Shown: positions 1 through 6,626 of the stretch, in pieces
Layout of the letters: each line of letters starts with the position of its first letter
Numbering within the stretch: the stretch's first letter is position 1
Assembly (NCBI GenBank): GCA_900545455.1
Contig: UQZF01000090.1
Coordinates: 1 to 10,305 of the forward strand
Direction: 5' to 3'
Length of the DNA: 10,305 nucleotides
Origin: an uncultured Eubacteriales bacterium
GTDB lineage: Bacteria > Bacillota > Clostridia > Lachnospirales > Lachnospiraceae
Position numbers and translations under genes: made by a program
The notes under the pieces: generated by a model
What the model was told of the DNA's origin: nothing
The model's database searches: none
What the model saw: only the letters and a program-made list of their open reading frames with translations

Positions 1-1
1 T

Positions 2-1045
2 ATAGGTGGAGTTGAATTTATAGGTATTAATACGGACAAGCAGGCGCTCAAGCTTTGTAAGGCACCTACGGCACTTCAGATTGGCGAGAAGCTTACCAAG
101 GGACTTGGCGCGGGAGCTAAGCCTGAAGTTGGTGAGAAGGCTGCAGAGGAGAATGTTGAGGAACTTACACAGGCGTTAAAGGGCGCAGATATGGTATTCG
201 TCACATGCGGTATGGGTGGCGGAACAGGAACAGGTGCAGCGCCTGTTGTTGCGAAGATTGCCAAGGATATGGGAATTCTCACTGTCGGTGTTGTAACCAA
301 GCCGTTTAAGTTCGAGGCTAAGCAGCGTATGAGCAATGCAATCGGAGGAATTGAGAAGCTTAAGGAGAGCGTTGACACACTCATCGTCATCCCGAATGAC
401 AAGCTTCTTGAGATTGTTGACAGAAGAACCACAATGCCGGATGCACTTAAGAAGGCTGACGAGGTGCTTCAGCAGGCGGTTCAGGGAATCACGGATCTCA
501 TCAATGTTCCGGGACTTATCAATCTTGACTTTGCCGATGTGCAGACTGTCATGAAGGACAAGGGTATCGCACATATCGGTATCGGTACGGCTAAGGGTGA
601 TGACAAGGCAATCGAGGCTGTTAAGCAGGCTGTTACGAGCCCTCTTCTTGAGACGACAATTGAGGGAGCTTCGCATGTTATTATCAATATTTCCGGTGAC
701 ATCGGTCTTATGGAGGCTAATGAAGCTGCAAGTTATGTCCAGGAGTTAGCGGGAGATTCGGCTAACATCATCTTCGGTGCGATGTATGATGACACGGCAC
801 AGGATGAAGCGGTTATCACGGTTATCGCCACAGGTCTTGATGCACAGCAGAAGAATATTGATATGTCCAATGCCATGTCAGGTTTTAACTATAAGCCTCA
901 GACTACATACAATAAGCCGATTAATACGACTGCTCCGGCAAGACCTCAGCAGCCGTCATCTTCGACATCTTTCAGACGTCCGCTCGAGAGCAATGTGAAG
1001 AATGAGGAGTTGAGTATTCCTACATTTCTCCAGAGAAAGAAGTAA
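2..1045 (+). CDS. ftsZ: Cell division protein FtsZ, 5' end outside the window
   Basis: FtsZ is the tubulin-like GTPase that polymerises into the cytoplasmic Z ring and recruits the division machinery. The frame is open from base 2 and gives 347 residues; by comparison with FtsZ of about 380 residues, roughly the first 30 are missing. Visible in order: a VEFIGINTD segment near the left edge, the GTP-binding signature GGGTGTGAAP at fragment residues 72-81, and the T7 loop NLDFAD (174-179) whose Asp residues complete the GTPase site of the next subunit. A Pro/Ser/Thr/Gln-rich linker of about 35 residues follows, then the conserved C-terminal peptide IPTFLQRKK, the usual docking site for partners such as FtsA, SepF and ZapA. 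No key residue is missing. A hairpin terminator follows at once, so ftsZ ends its own transcription unit upstream of the spoIIG genes, an order also seen in Bacillus and clostridia. Identity is certain. Confidence 0.98.
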   Translation: MGGVEFIGINTDKQALKLCKAPTALQIGEKLTKGLGAGAKPEVGEKAAEENVEELTQALKGADMVFVTCGMGGGTGTGAAPVVAKIAKDMGILTVGVVTKPFKFEAKQRMSNAIGGIEKLKESVDTLIVIPNDKLLEIVDRRTTMPDALKKADEVLQQAVQGITDLINVPGLINLDFADVQTVMKDKGIAHIGIGTAKGDDKAIEAVKQAVTSPLLETTIEGASHVIINISGDIGLMEANEAASYVQELAGDSANIIFGAMYDDTAQDEAVITVIATGLDAQQKNIDMSNAMSGFNYKPQTTYNKPINTTAPARPQQPSSSTSFRRPLESNVKNEELSIPTFLQRKK

Positions 1046-1058
1046 TATAAGATTTTAC

Positions 1059-1090
1059 GGGGGTACCGCTAAGCGGTATCCCTTTTGTTA
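1059..1090 (+). terminator. Rho-independent terminator of ftsZ
   Basis: GGGGTACCGC (1060-1069) pairs with GCGGTATCCC (1073-1082) through one G-U wobble and a 3-nt TAA loop; 1059/1083 can add a further G-U pair. A short T-run (1083-1086) and further Ts follow. It lies 14 nt after the ftsZ stop and separates ftsZ from the Spo0A-controlled promoter downstream. Confidence 0.85.
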
Positions 1091-1107
1091 TGTGTGCCGG
1101 ACGGTGC

Positions 1108-1121
1108 ACGCTTTAAAGCGT
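1108..1121. repeat. 14-bp perfect palindrome next to the Spo0A box
   Basis: ACGCTTTAAAGCGT is self-complementary over 14 bp and runs into a T6 tract (1121-1126) that is also the start of the first Spo0A box. It can be read as a weak second terminator (5-bp stem, TTAA loop, T-run) backing up the one at 1059, or as a binding site for a dimeric regulator. The sequence alone does not decide. Confidence 0.4.
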
Positions 1122-1191
1122 TTTTTGTCGAAAAATTCTTGTGATTTGTCATGTCGGTTCGACATTTTTTTCAACGGTACAATTATATAAT
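1121..1191 (+). promoter_or_regulatory. spoIIG promoter with two Spo0A boxes
   Basis: A perfect 0A box TGTCGAA lies at 1126-1132, embedded in the ideal T/A flanks. A second perfect box lies on the other strand (TTCGACA, 1158-1164), and a partial TGTCG at 1152-1156 makes a TGTCG-GTT-CGACA dyad with it. A perfect -10 TATAAT is at 1186-1191. The best -35 match is TCGACA (1159-1164), inside the second 0A box, leaving a 21-bp spacer. This copies the known B. subtilis spoIIG design, where a sigma-A promoter with an over-long spacer (22 bp) works only when phosphorylated Spo0A binds over the -35. I infer early-sporulation, Spo0A~P-dependent transcription of spoIIGA-sigE, starting near 1198. Confidence 0.85.
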
Positions 1192-1225
1192 GTGCATTGT
1201 AAAATCTTCCAAGGGGAGGTGAAAC

Positions 1226-2023
1226 TTGTACTACAAAATTTATCCGGATGTGATATTTCTGGCAAATTTGCTGATGGATTACACTGTTTTGTATGTCTGC
1301 GGCAGGCTGTGCAAAATTACAACCACTTACGCACAGATTGCTGTTTCAGCGGGTGCGGGAGCAGTGTGGAGCGTCATCGCAGCAATATGCAGGGATATTC
1401 CGTTTATTCCGGAAGTGTTTTGCACATATCTTGTGATTCCGGTGCTCATGATTTTTATTATGGGTGGCAGGACGGATTTCGGGGAACTGGTGCGAAGATA
1501 CATAGTGTTCATGCTGACGGCGGTACTCGCAGGGGGAGTGCTCGGTGCTGCCGCAAAAAGGAGCAGGGACACGTTATGGATGGCGTTTGCCGTGCTGATG
1601 TTTTCGCAGACCGCAGTTCCGATTGCCGTGTATGTTACGGGATATGTGAAGAGAAAAAATCTGTTATACGATGTGTGGCTTGAACTTGATGGAAGAAGTG
1701 TCCATACAATGGGATTGTTTGATACGGGCAATTCACTCGTTGACCCATATAATGGAAAGCCGGTATGTGTGGCAGAGAGAAAAATGTTGGAGAAGCTGAT
1801 GGATTGTGGACAATGCGGTGCCGGAATAAGGCTTATTCCGTACAGGAGTCTTGGAAATGAACACGGACTTATGAGGCTTGCCACAATAGACAGCATGATA
1901 ATTGAGCATGACGGAGAGAGAATGCGGTATGAAAAGCCTGAGCTTGCGGTATACGAGGGAGAACTGTCCGGAGCCGGCAGATATGCGATTATATTAAATG
2001 CTGCATGTCTTGACAAAAAATAA
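1226..2023 (+). CDS. spoIIGA: Sporulation sigma-E factor-processing peptidase SpoIIGA
   Basis: SpoIIGA is the membrane aspartic protease that removes the pro-sequence from pro-sigma-E after asymmetric division, triggered from the forespore by SpoIIR. The product is 265 residues, slightly shorter than the B. subtilis protein (about 309). The N-terminal half (about residues 8-140) holds several hydrophobic stretches, consistent with the family's five membrane segments; the opening YKIYPDVIFLANLLMDY is typical. The soluble C-terminal half has the catalytic motif DTGNSL at 166-171 (Asp166 would be the nucleophile; the active enzyme is thought to be a dimer) and the family block IPYRSLG at 204-210. 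The start is a TTG with a very strong ribosome site (GGGGAGGTGA, 1213-1222, ending 3 nt before it), and no ATG fits better. sigE follows 22 nt after the stop, so protease and substrate are co-expressed from the Spo0A promoter. Confidence 0.96.
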   Translation: MYYKIYPDVIFLANLLMDYTVLYVCGRLCKITTTYAQIAVSAGAGAVWSVIAAICRDIPFIPEVFCTYLVIPVLMIFIMGGRTDFGELVRRYIVFMLTAVLAGGVLGAAAKRSRDTLWMAFAVLMFSQTAVPIAVYVTGYVKRKNLLYDVWLELDGRSVHTMGLFDTGNSLVDPYNGKPVCVAERKMLEKLMDCGQCGAGIRLIPYRSLGNEHGLMRLATIDSMIIEHDGERMRYEKPELAVYEGELSGAGRYAIILNAACLDKK

Positions 2024-2045
2024 ATGATTGATAAGGAGAATACAT

Positions 2046-2786
2046 ATGTTTATAAAAGTACTTGTTCCAAATAAATTTCAGTTTAAGGCAGTGCCGACGT
2101 TTAAAAGCCTTATGAGTGCAGACCGCAATGAGGTACATTATATCGGCGGTGCGGACGTGCTGCCTCCGCCTCTCACGGCGCAGGAGGAGGCGGCCGCGCT
2201 TGCAAAGCTGGGACAGGAGAATGACAGTGAAGCAAAGTCAATGCTCATAGAGCATAACCTGAGGCTTGTCGTGTACATAGCAAAGAGATTTGACAATACG
2301 GGTGTCGGTGTCGAGGATTTGATATCAATCGGGACAATAGGGCTTATAAAGGCGGTAAATTCCTACGATGCGGGGAAGAATATCAAGCTTGCCACCTACG
2401 CTTCAAGATGTATTGAGAACGAGATTCTGATGTATCTCAGAAGGAATAATAAGACGCGCCTTGAGGTATCGATTGATGAACCTCTCAATGTGGACTGGGA
2501 TGGAAACGAGCTGCTTCTGTCGGACATATTGGGGACGGATGAGGATGTCATATATAAGGATATCGAGGACGAGGTCGAGAAGAGGCTTTTAAACAAGGCG
2601 ATAAGCCGCCTTTCCGACAGGGAGAGACAGATTGTTGATCTGCGCTTCGGTTTAAGCAGCGAGGACGGAACGGAGCTTACGCAGAAGGAGGTTGCGGATA
2701 TGCTCGGGATTTCCCAGTCGTATATTTCAAGACTTGAGAAGAAGATAATCAAGCGCCTTAAAAAAGAAATTGTGCGCTATGAATAA
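2046..2786 (+). CDS. sigE: RNA polymerase sporulation sigma factor sigma-E, made as a pro-protein
   Basis: Sigma-E directs early mother-cell transcription during sporulation. I start it at ATG 2046 (246 residues), 7 nt after AGGAG at 2034-2038; an in-frame TTG at 2028 lies before that ribosome site and is rejected. Residues 1-31 form the pro-sequence: the junction NEVHYIGG (28-35) lines up with the B. subtilis cleavage region EVYYIGG, so SpoIIGA should cut next to His31/Tyr32. Region 2 begins at NLRLVVYIAKRF (from residue 71) and includes LISIGTIGLIKAV and the LATYASRCIENEILMYLRR block for -10 recognition. Region 4 carries a helix-turn-helix at about 213-235 (QKEVADMLGISQSYISRLEK) for the -35. 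The pro-sequence is less Leu/Lys-rich than in B. subtilis and has two prolines, but it keeps basic and hydrophobic residues suited to membrane contact. Confidence 0.97.
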   Translation: MFIKVLVPNKFQFKAVPTFKSLMSADRNEVHYIGGADVLPPPLTAQEEAAALAKLGQENDSEAKSMLIEHNLRLVVYIAKRFDNTGVGVEDLISIGTIGLIKAVNSYDAGKNIKLATYASRCIENEILMYLRRNNKTRLEVSIDEPLNVDWDGNELLLSDILGTDEDVIYKDIEDEVEKRLLNKAISRLSDRERQIVDLRFGLSSEDGTELTQKEVADMLGISQSYISRLEKKIIKRLKKEIVRYE

Positions 2787-2798
2787 GTAATTATTACC

Positions 2799-2827
2799 AG
2801 TATAAAGGCAGTCATTCAGGGAATCCT
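2799..2827 (+). promoter_or_regulatory. Probable sigma-F promoter of sigG
   Basis: AGTATA at 2799-2804 and GGGAATCCT at 2819-2827 are separated by exactly 14 bp. From memory, the sigma-F consensus is WGCATA-N14-GGNRANAMT; the site departs at one base of the -35 and one of the -10. The predicted start is near 2834, giving a leader of about 23 nt that still contains the sigG ribosome site (GGGGG, 2844-2848). Forespore transcription of sigG by sigma-F is established in Bacillus and clostridia, which supports the call. Sigma-G recognises similar sites and could also use it. Confidence 0.6.
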
Positions 2828-2869
2828 TTTAGCAAAAGAGCAAGGGGGTATTAAGGATGGCTGCCTTTA
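2803..2869 (+). promoter_or_regulatory. Inverted repeat that can fold over the sigG start codon
   Basis: Bases 2803-2817 (TAAAGGCAGTCATTC) pair with 2855-2869 (GGATGGCTGCCTTTA) for 15 unbroken base pairs, two of them G-U. The 3' arm contains the sigG ATG (2857-2859) and codons 2-4; the 37-nt loop holds the ribosome site. A small CTTTT/AAAAG stem (2826-2838) can form in the loop. Only RNA that reads through from sigE carries both arms; RNA started at the sigma-F promoter (near 2834) lacks the 5' arm. I infer a switch that silences translation of sigG on read-through messages. Confidence 0.65.
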
Positions 2870-3636
2870 AGGTTGAAATATGCGGTGTGAATACGTCAAA
2901 GCTTCCGCTTCTGACGGCACAGGAGAAGGTTGAACTGCTTGAAAAAATCAAGGAGGGGGATAAGGAGGCAAGGGAAAAATATATTAAGGGTAATTTGAGA
3001 CTTGTACTTAGTGTTGTACAGCGTTTTTCCGGCAGCAGTGAGAATATGGATGATCTGTTCCAGATAGGCTGTATAGGACTTATTAAGGCGATAGATAATT
3101 TTGATATTTCCCAGCAGGTACGTTTTTCAACTTATGCTGTGCCTATGATAATAGGCGAAATCAGAAGGTATCTCAGGGATACTTCGAGTCAGATAAGAGT
3201 GAGCCGCTCGCTCAAGGATACGGCATACAAAGCGATATATGCGAGGGAACGTCTTACAAAGACTGCGTCGAGGGAACCGACAATTAATGAGATAGCCGAG
3301 GAGATTGGTGCAAGCAGGGAGGATGTTGTTCTTGCACTTGACGCAATACAGAGTCCGGTATCGTTGTATGAGCCTATATATACTGACGGCGGTGATACGC
3401 TCTATGTCATGGACCAGATAAGCGACAAAAAACATCTTGAGGAAAACTGGGTCAAGGATATGGCACTGAATGATGCGATAAACAGGCTGCCGGAGAGGGA
3501 AAAGAATATAATCGATCTTCGGTTTTTTCAGGGAAAAACACAGATGGAGGTGGCGGGAGAGATTGGAATGAGCCAGGCACAGGTTTCAAGGCTTGAGAAA
3601 AATGCACTGAACAGCATGAGACATTATCTTGAATAG
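2857..3636 (+). CDS. sigG: RNA polymerase sporulation sigma factor sigma-G
   Basis: Sigma-G takes over forespore transcription after engulfment (spore coat-independent protection, SASP and germination genes). The product has 259 residues, against 260 in B. subtilis, and matches along its whole length. The N-terminal signature KVEICGVNTSKLP (residues 5-17) sets sigma-G apart from sigma-F. Region 2 includes GNLRLVLSVVQRF, the LFQIGCIGLIKAIDNFD block and FSTYAVPMIIGEIRRYLRD; region 3 follows; region 4 has the helix-turn-helix GKTQMEVAGEIGMSQAQVSR near the C-terminus. The start is ATG 2857 with AAGGGGG 8 nt upstream. There is no pro-sequence, as expected: control is by promoter, anti-sigma factor and, here, probably a leader hairpin. 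At the position of B. subtilis Asn45 (tied to the anti-sigma factor CsfB, from memory) this protein has Lys44. I see no terminator after it. Confidence 0.97.
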   Translation: MAAFKVEICGVNTSKLPLLTAQEKVELLEKIKEGDKEAREKYIKGNLRLVLSVVQRFSGSSENMDDLFQIGCIGLIKAIDNFDISQQVRFSTYAVPMIIGEIRRYLRDTSSQIRVSRSLKDTAYKAIYARERLTKTASREPTINEIAEEIGASREDVVLALDAIQSPVSLYEPIYTDGGDTLYVMDQISDKKHLEENWVKDMALNDAINRLPEREKNIIDLRFFQGKTQMEVAGEIGMSQAQVSRLEKNALNSMRHYLE

Positions 3637-3670
3637 GACTATGGTACAGCGCATCAAAGTAGTAAATTGC

Positions 3671-3699
3671 TTGTAAGTTTTATCTGAATATGCTATACT
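3671..3699 (+). promoter_or_regulatory. Sigma-A-type promoter of the cyclase-pilus operon
   Basis: TTGTAA (3671-3676), a 17-bp spacer and TATACT (3694-3699) with an extended -10 TGC just before it (3691-3693). Transcription should begin near 3706. That rules against the in-frame ATG at 3709 as the start of the next gene and favours ATG 3730. It separates the pilus unit from the sporulation genes, though read-through from sigG is possible because no terminator is visible between them. Confidence 0.75.
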
Positions 3700-3729
3700 T
3701 TTCGTAAAATGTGTGAGAGGAATGTGGTT

Positions 3730-5487
3730 ATGGTTCTTGATAAGATAGAGTGCGGTAAGTTTACCGTGGACAAGTTCTTCGATGTGCGTTACGGAAGCGA
3801 AAAGTATTTTGAATATATAGGAAAAGAGGCTTACAGGGCACTTCCGAAGCTGCTGTACAACGATGATGTCGAGCGTTTTCTGGCGTTCTTTGAGACGGTA
3901 GGTGAGCATTGGCGCGGCATAACGGTCAAGCTTAAGCGCGCAGATGATGTATATCGCGATGCGTATATAAGGGCTAAGAAGAAGTCAAGTCTCGTCGGCG
4001 GAGAACAGCTGTGGGATATGGAGGCATACGATGTCGAGACACTGACTGAGAATTTTCGCCATGCCAAGGATGAACTCGGCAAATACAGAACACTCTTAGG
4101 CCTTGAAGGCAGAACTTACTTCTGTTATGAACATGACAGTGAGAATATAAGCGTGTACAAGCCTGTGAACGGCAGGGAGAGAGTGCTCGCGTCAATGAAG
4201 CTCGGTGATTGGAGAGCAGAGGTGTGTGCGAACCACATAGACAGGGCGGATGAGGATATATTCAGCCGCATGTGCGATGATATAGAGCGTGGGGCTTCCG
4301 AATTTTCCGTGGAATTATCGTCCGACCTGTATGCTGCGGAAGGTGAGATAAAGCCGTGCAGCATATCGGCATCAACGATAACCAAGGATGGAATTCCGGT
4401 GCTTACCGTTGGTATAGTGAGCAAGCTTGAGACACATGGGGGAGCTGTGCAGGCAGAGAATAAAGACGCTGTCACGGATTCTCTTACAAGGTTGTACAAT
4501 AAGAAGTATATTCAGAACAGGGCTAAGGAGATAATCGAGAAGAAGAATGAACATTCAGCCCTTTTTATCATGGATATCGATAATTTTAAGGAAGTAAATG
4601 ACAATTTCGGCCATATGTACGGGGATGAAGTCCTCGCGAGAGTGGCGGGAGTTCTGCTTGATGTGCTTGCAGACAACGGAATTGCCGGAAGAATCGGCGG
4701 GGATGAATTTATGGGTATCATCTACAATGTCAAGGACAAGGAGATGGTAAGACACATTCTGCGCTCGATACGAAGCAGCGTCGAATATCTCTACAGTGAT
4801 ACCAAGGGAGTGAATATCACATGTTCGATCGGAGCGGCAAGGTGTCCTGAGGACGGAACAAGCTATGATACACTGTTTAACTGTGCCGATAAGTGCCTTT
4901 ATATTGCCAAGGATAAGGGAAAGAACAGATACATTATTTACCAGGAAGATCTGCACGGCATAATAAGAAATGAGAACAGAGTGACGACGGAGATAGAGCA
5001 CATTAACGGGGATGCACTTGAAAATATATCCGGAGTCGTGAAAAAATCCATCGAACTTCTGTATACCAGAGGAAGGGATGCGATACCTGAGGTACTTAAG
5101 ATTATCTGCGAGGTAGGAAAGTTTGACAGGGCGAATGTATATTATGGTCCTGATTTTAAGTGCATATATTCTCACGGCTTACCGGGATGCGATACGGCCT
5201 TCTGGGCCGGAAGCGGACCGTATATAGAACACTTCAACAGCAACGGATTACACACCGCGAGCAATCTTTTTAAGGTTGAGAATACGGATAGGAAGATATT
5301 TGAACAATTCCGTGAACAGAACACAGGCTGTTTTATACAGGCGATTCTGGGCGATAAGGATAAGATATGCGGCTACACCAGCTTTGAGTGCTGCAACGGA
5401 GGAAAGAGATTTACCGAGGCACTTCAGACTGCGATAGACTATGTGTCGAAGCTTATTTATGAGGTACTTAAAAAAGAAGTGATTTAA
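3730..5487 (+). CDS. Diguanylate cyclase with PAS-like, GGDEF and GAF-like domains
   Basis: The enzyme should make cyclic di-GMP from two GTP. From ATG 3730 (AGAGG 9 nt upstream) it has 585 residues; ATG 3709 would add seven residues but lies almost at the transcription start. The N-terminal part looks PAS-like (a GSEKYFEYIGKEAYRALPKL segment, then LLYNDDVERF, typical of a PAS end). The GGDEF domain runs from about residue 250 (DSLTRLYNKKY) to about 405, with metal-binding MDIDNFK and an intact GGDEF signature at 323-327. The product-inhibition I-site (RxxD five residues before GGDEF) is absent: the sequence there is ADNG. The C-terminal 150 or so residues resemble a GAF sensor domain. I see no membrane segment, so it is probably cytoplasmic. 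It is the first gene of an operon that contains a c-di-GMP-binding PilB, which suggests its product acts on that pilus motor. The ligands sensed are unknown. Confidence 0.9.
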   Translation: MVLDKIECGKFTVDKFFDVRYGSEKYFEYIGKEAYRALPKLLYNDDVERFLAFFETVGEHWRGITVKLKRADDVYRDAYIRAKKKSSLVGGEQLWDMEAYDVETLTENFRHAKDELGKYRTLLGLEGRTYFCYEHDSENISVYKPVNGRERVLASMKLGDWRAEVCANHIDRADEDIFSRMCDDIERGASEFSVELSSDLYAAEGEIKPCSISASTITKDGIPVLTVGIVSKLETHGGAVQAENKDAVTDSLTRLYNKKYIQNRAKEIIEKKNEHSALFIMDIDNFKEVNDNFGHMYGDEVLARVAGVLLDVLADNGIAGRIGGDEFMGIIYNVKDKEMVRHILRSIRSSVEYLYSDTKGVNITCSIGAARCPEDGTSYDTLFNCADKCLYIAKDKGKNRYIIYQEDLHGIIRNENRVTTEIEHINGDALENISGVVKKSIELLYTRGRDAIPEVLKIICEVGKFDRANVYYGPDFKCIYSHGLPGCDTAFWAGSGPYIEHFNSNGLHTASNLFKVENTDRKIFEQFREQNTGCFIQAILGDKDKICGYTSFECCNGGKRFTEALQTAIDYVSKLIYEVLKKEVI

Positions 5488-5504
5488 ATCATCGGAGGGT
5501 TTTG

Positions 5505-6626
5505 ATGAAAAAGGTTAGAATCGGCATAGTTATGCTGCTTGGGATGATGTTCCTTGGCGGCTGCAGTGTCGGAAAAAAGAATATATCAATAAGTCCGTAT
5601 ATTCTTACGGATGTATCGGGCTTATCGGGAAGGGCAAGCGCTACAGTGTATATTGACACTGCCGGTGTGTATAATGCACTTGCGGGAACTGATGCAACGC
5701 AGGAACAGAAGGACGAATACAGGAATTTTGTTGAATCGCTTAAGCTGTCGTGTGATAAGCTTGATAAGCTTGCCAACGGCGATGTAATTAACATGACGGT
5801 CACATACGACAACGAAGAGGCGGACAGGCTTAAATTAAATGTCAATGATTTTGTCAAGAGCTATCAGGTTGAAGGACTTGATGAGGGACAGGAGATAGAT
5901 GTATTCAAGGATTTGAAGGTTGAAGTTACCGGAATAGCACCTTATGCGTTTGTCACATATACGAACAATTCGTCCGATCCGTACATAAAGAATCTTGAAT
6001 ATGTCATAGAGGGAAAGACGACGGGACTTGAAAATGGTGATGTCATAACAATCAGATGTATGATTGATGAAAAGACGGCGGAGCTGTATTACTATTACAC
6101 GGATGTGACCGCCATGAATTATACGGTGGAAGGGCTTGACACATATATATATGACAGTTCGCAGCTCGATACCGAAGCGTTGAGCAGCATTGCGGCACAG
6201 TGTGCGGACACGATACGCAGTGAGACGGACGACACAACGACAAGAATGCTGTACAGACTTACAGGCAACAGTGATTATCTCTACCAGGATAATAACGAGT
6301 GGGTTGATAATATCAAGCTCAATCAGGTGATTTTCCTGTCGAGGAGCGCACAGGGGGCATCTCCTTATGAGAATGTCATACTTTATGTGTTTGAGGCTGC
6401 CATAGCCAACAATAATTATACCGAATACGGTTTCTTTATTTTTGAGTATACCAATGCGATAAGAAGCGGAGACGGTGAGTTCATGATAGGACGCAACAAC
6501 CCCGAACTGAGATATGTGTGTGGACTTGATTTTGGCGAATTGTACAATGATATTGTTAAAGATATGGAATATCAGTATTCTTCGGAATTACTTGAAGGTG
6601 TAACCATGGAGGGAAACGCGCAATGA
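5505..6626 (+). CDS. Lipoprotein of unknown function with an internal domain duplication
   Basis: The product is 373 residues from ATG 5505, which has GGAGGG 5 nt upstream; a TTG at 5502 is too close to that site. Residues 1-20 are a lipoprotein signal peptide: MKK, a hydrophobic core, and lipobox LGGC with Cys20 as the acylated residue, so the protein should sit on the outer face of the membrane. Two copies of one module follow. Each opens with a V(S/T)G segment (about 37 and 141), has the block NGDVI (91-95 and 177-181), and closes with Y-x-VEGL (VEGL at 122-125 and 208-211); the NGDVI-to-VEGL distance is 31 residues in both. A different C-terminal domain (about 216-373) contains a hydrophobic-aromatic stretch. 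The modules recall the repeated NGD...VxGL extracytoplasmic domains of some Firmicute surface proteins, but I cannot name a family. It lies 17 nt after the cyclase and overlaps pilB by 4 nt, so a role with the pilus is plausible but unproven. Confidence 0.85.
   Translation: MKKVRIGIVMLLGMMFLGGCSVGKKNISISPYILTDVSGLSGRASATVYIDTAGVYNALAGTDATQEQKDEYRNFVESLKLSCDKLDKLANGDVINMTVTYDNEEADRLKLNVNDFVKSYQVEGLDEGQEIDVFKDLKVEVTGIAPYAFVTYTNNSSDPYIKNLEYVIEGKTTGLENGDVITIRCMIDEKTAELYYYYTDVTAMNYTVEGLDTYIYDSSQLDTEALSSIAAQCADTIRSETDDTTTRMLYRLTGNSDYLYQDNNEWVDNIKLNQVIFLSRSAQGASPYENVILYVFEAAIANNNYTEYGFFIFEYTNAIRSGDGEFMIGRNNPELRYVCGLDFGELYNDIVKDMEYQYSSELLEGVTMEGNAQ

Noticed and set aside
1141..1683. A 180-codon + strand frame overlapping the spoIIGA promoter and 5' half
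   Set aside because: It would start within the Spo0A box region, has no proper ribosome site, and lies in a different frame from the real gene.
1327..2016. A 229-codon open frame on the - strand across spoIIGA
   Set aside because: It is antisense to a clear spoIIGA with its catalytic motif; the Ser/Thr/Ile-rich translation has no recognisable domain and there is no convincing ribosome site.
2028..2030. TTG 2028 as the sigE start
   Set aside because: It lies upstream of, and overlaps, the AAGGAG that serves ATG 2046; the pro-sequence length also fits ATG 2046 better.
2046..3636. sigE and sigG as a recent tandem duplication
   Set aside because: They are distinct paralogues, each matching its own orthologue family along its length, and the adjacent order is shared by Bacillus and clostridia.
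3709..3711. ATG 3709 as the cyclase start
   Set aside because: It is only about 3 nt past the predicted transcription start and has no ribosome site; ATG 3730 has AGAGG at a good distance.
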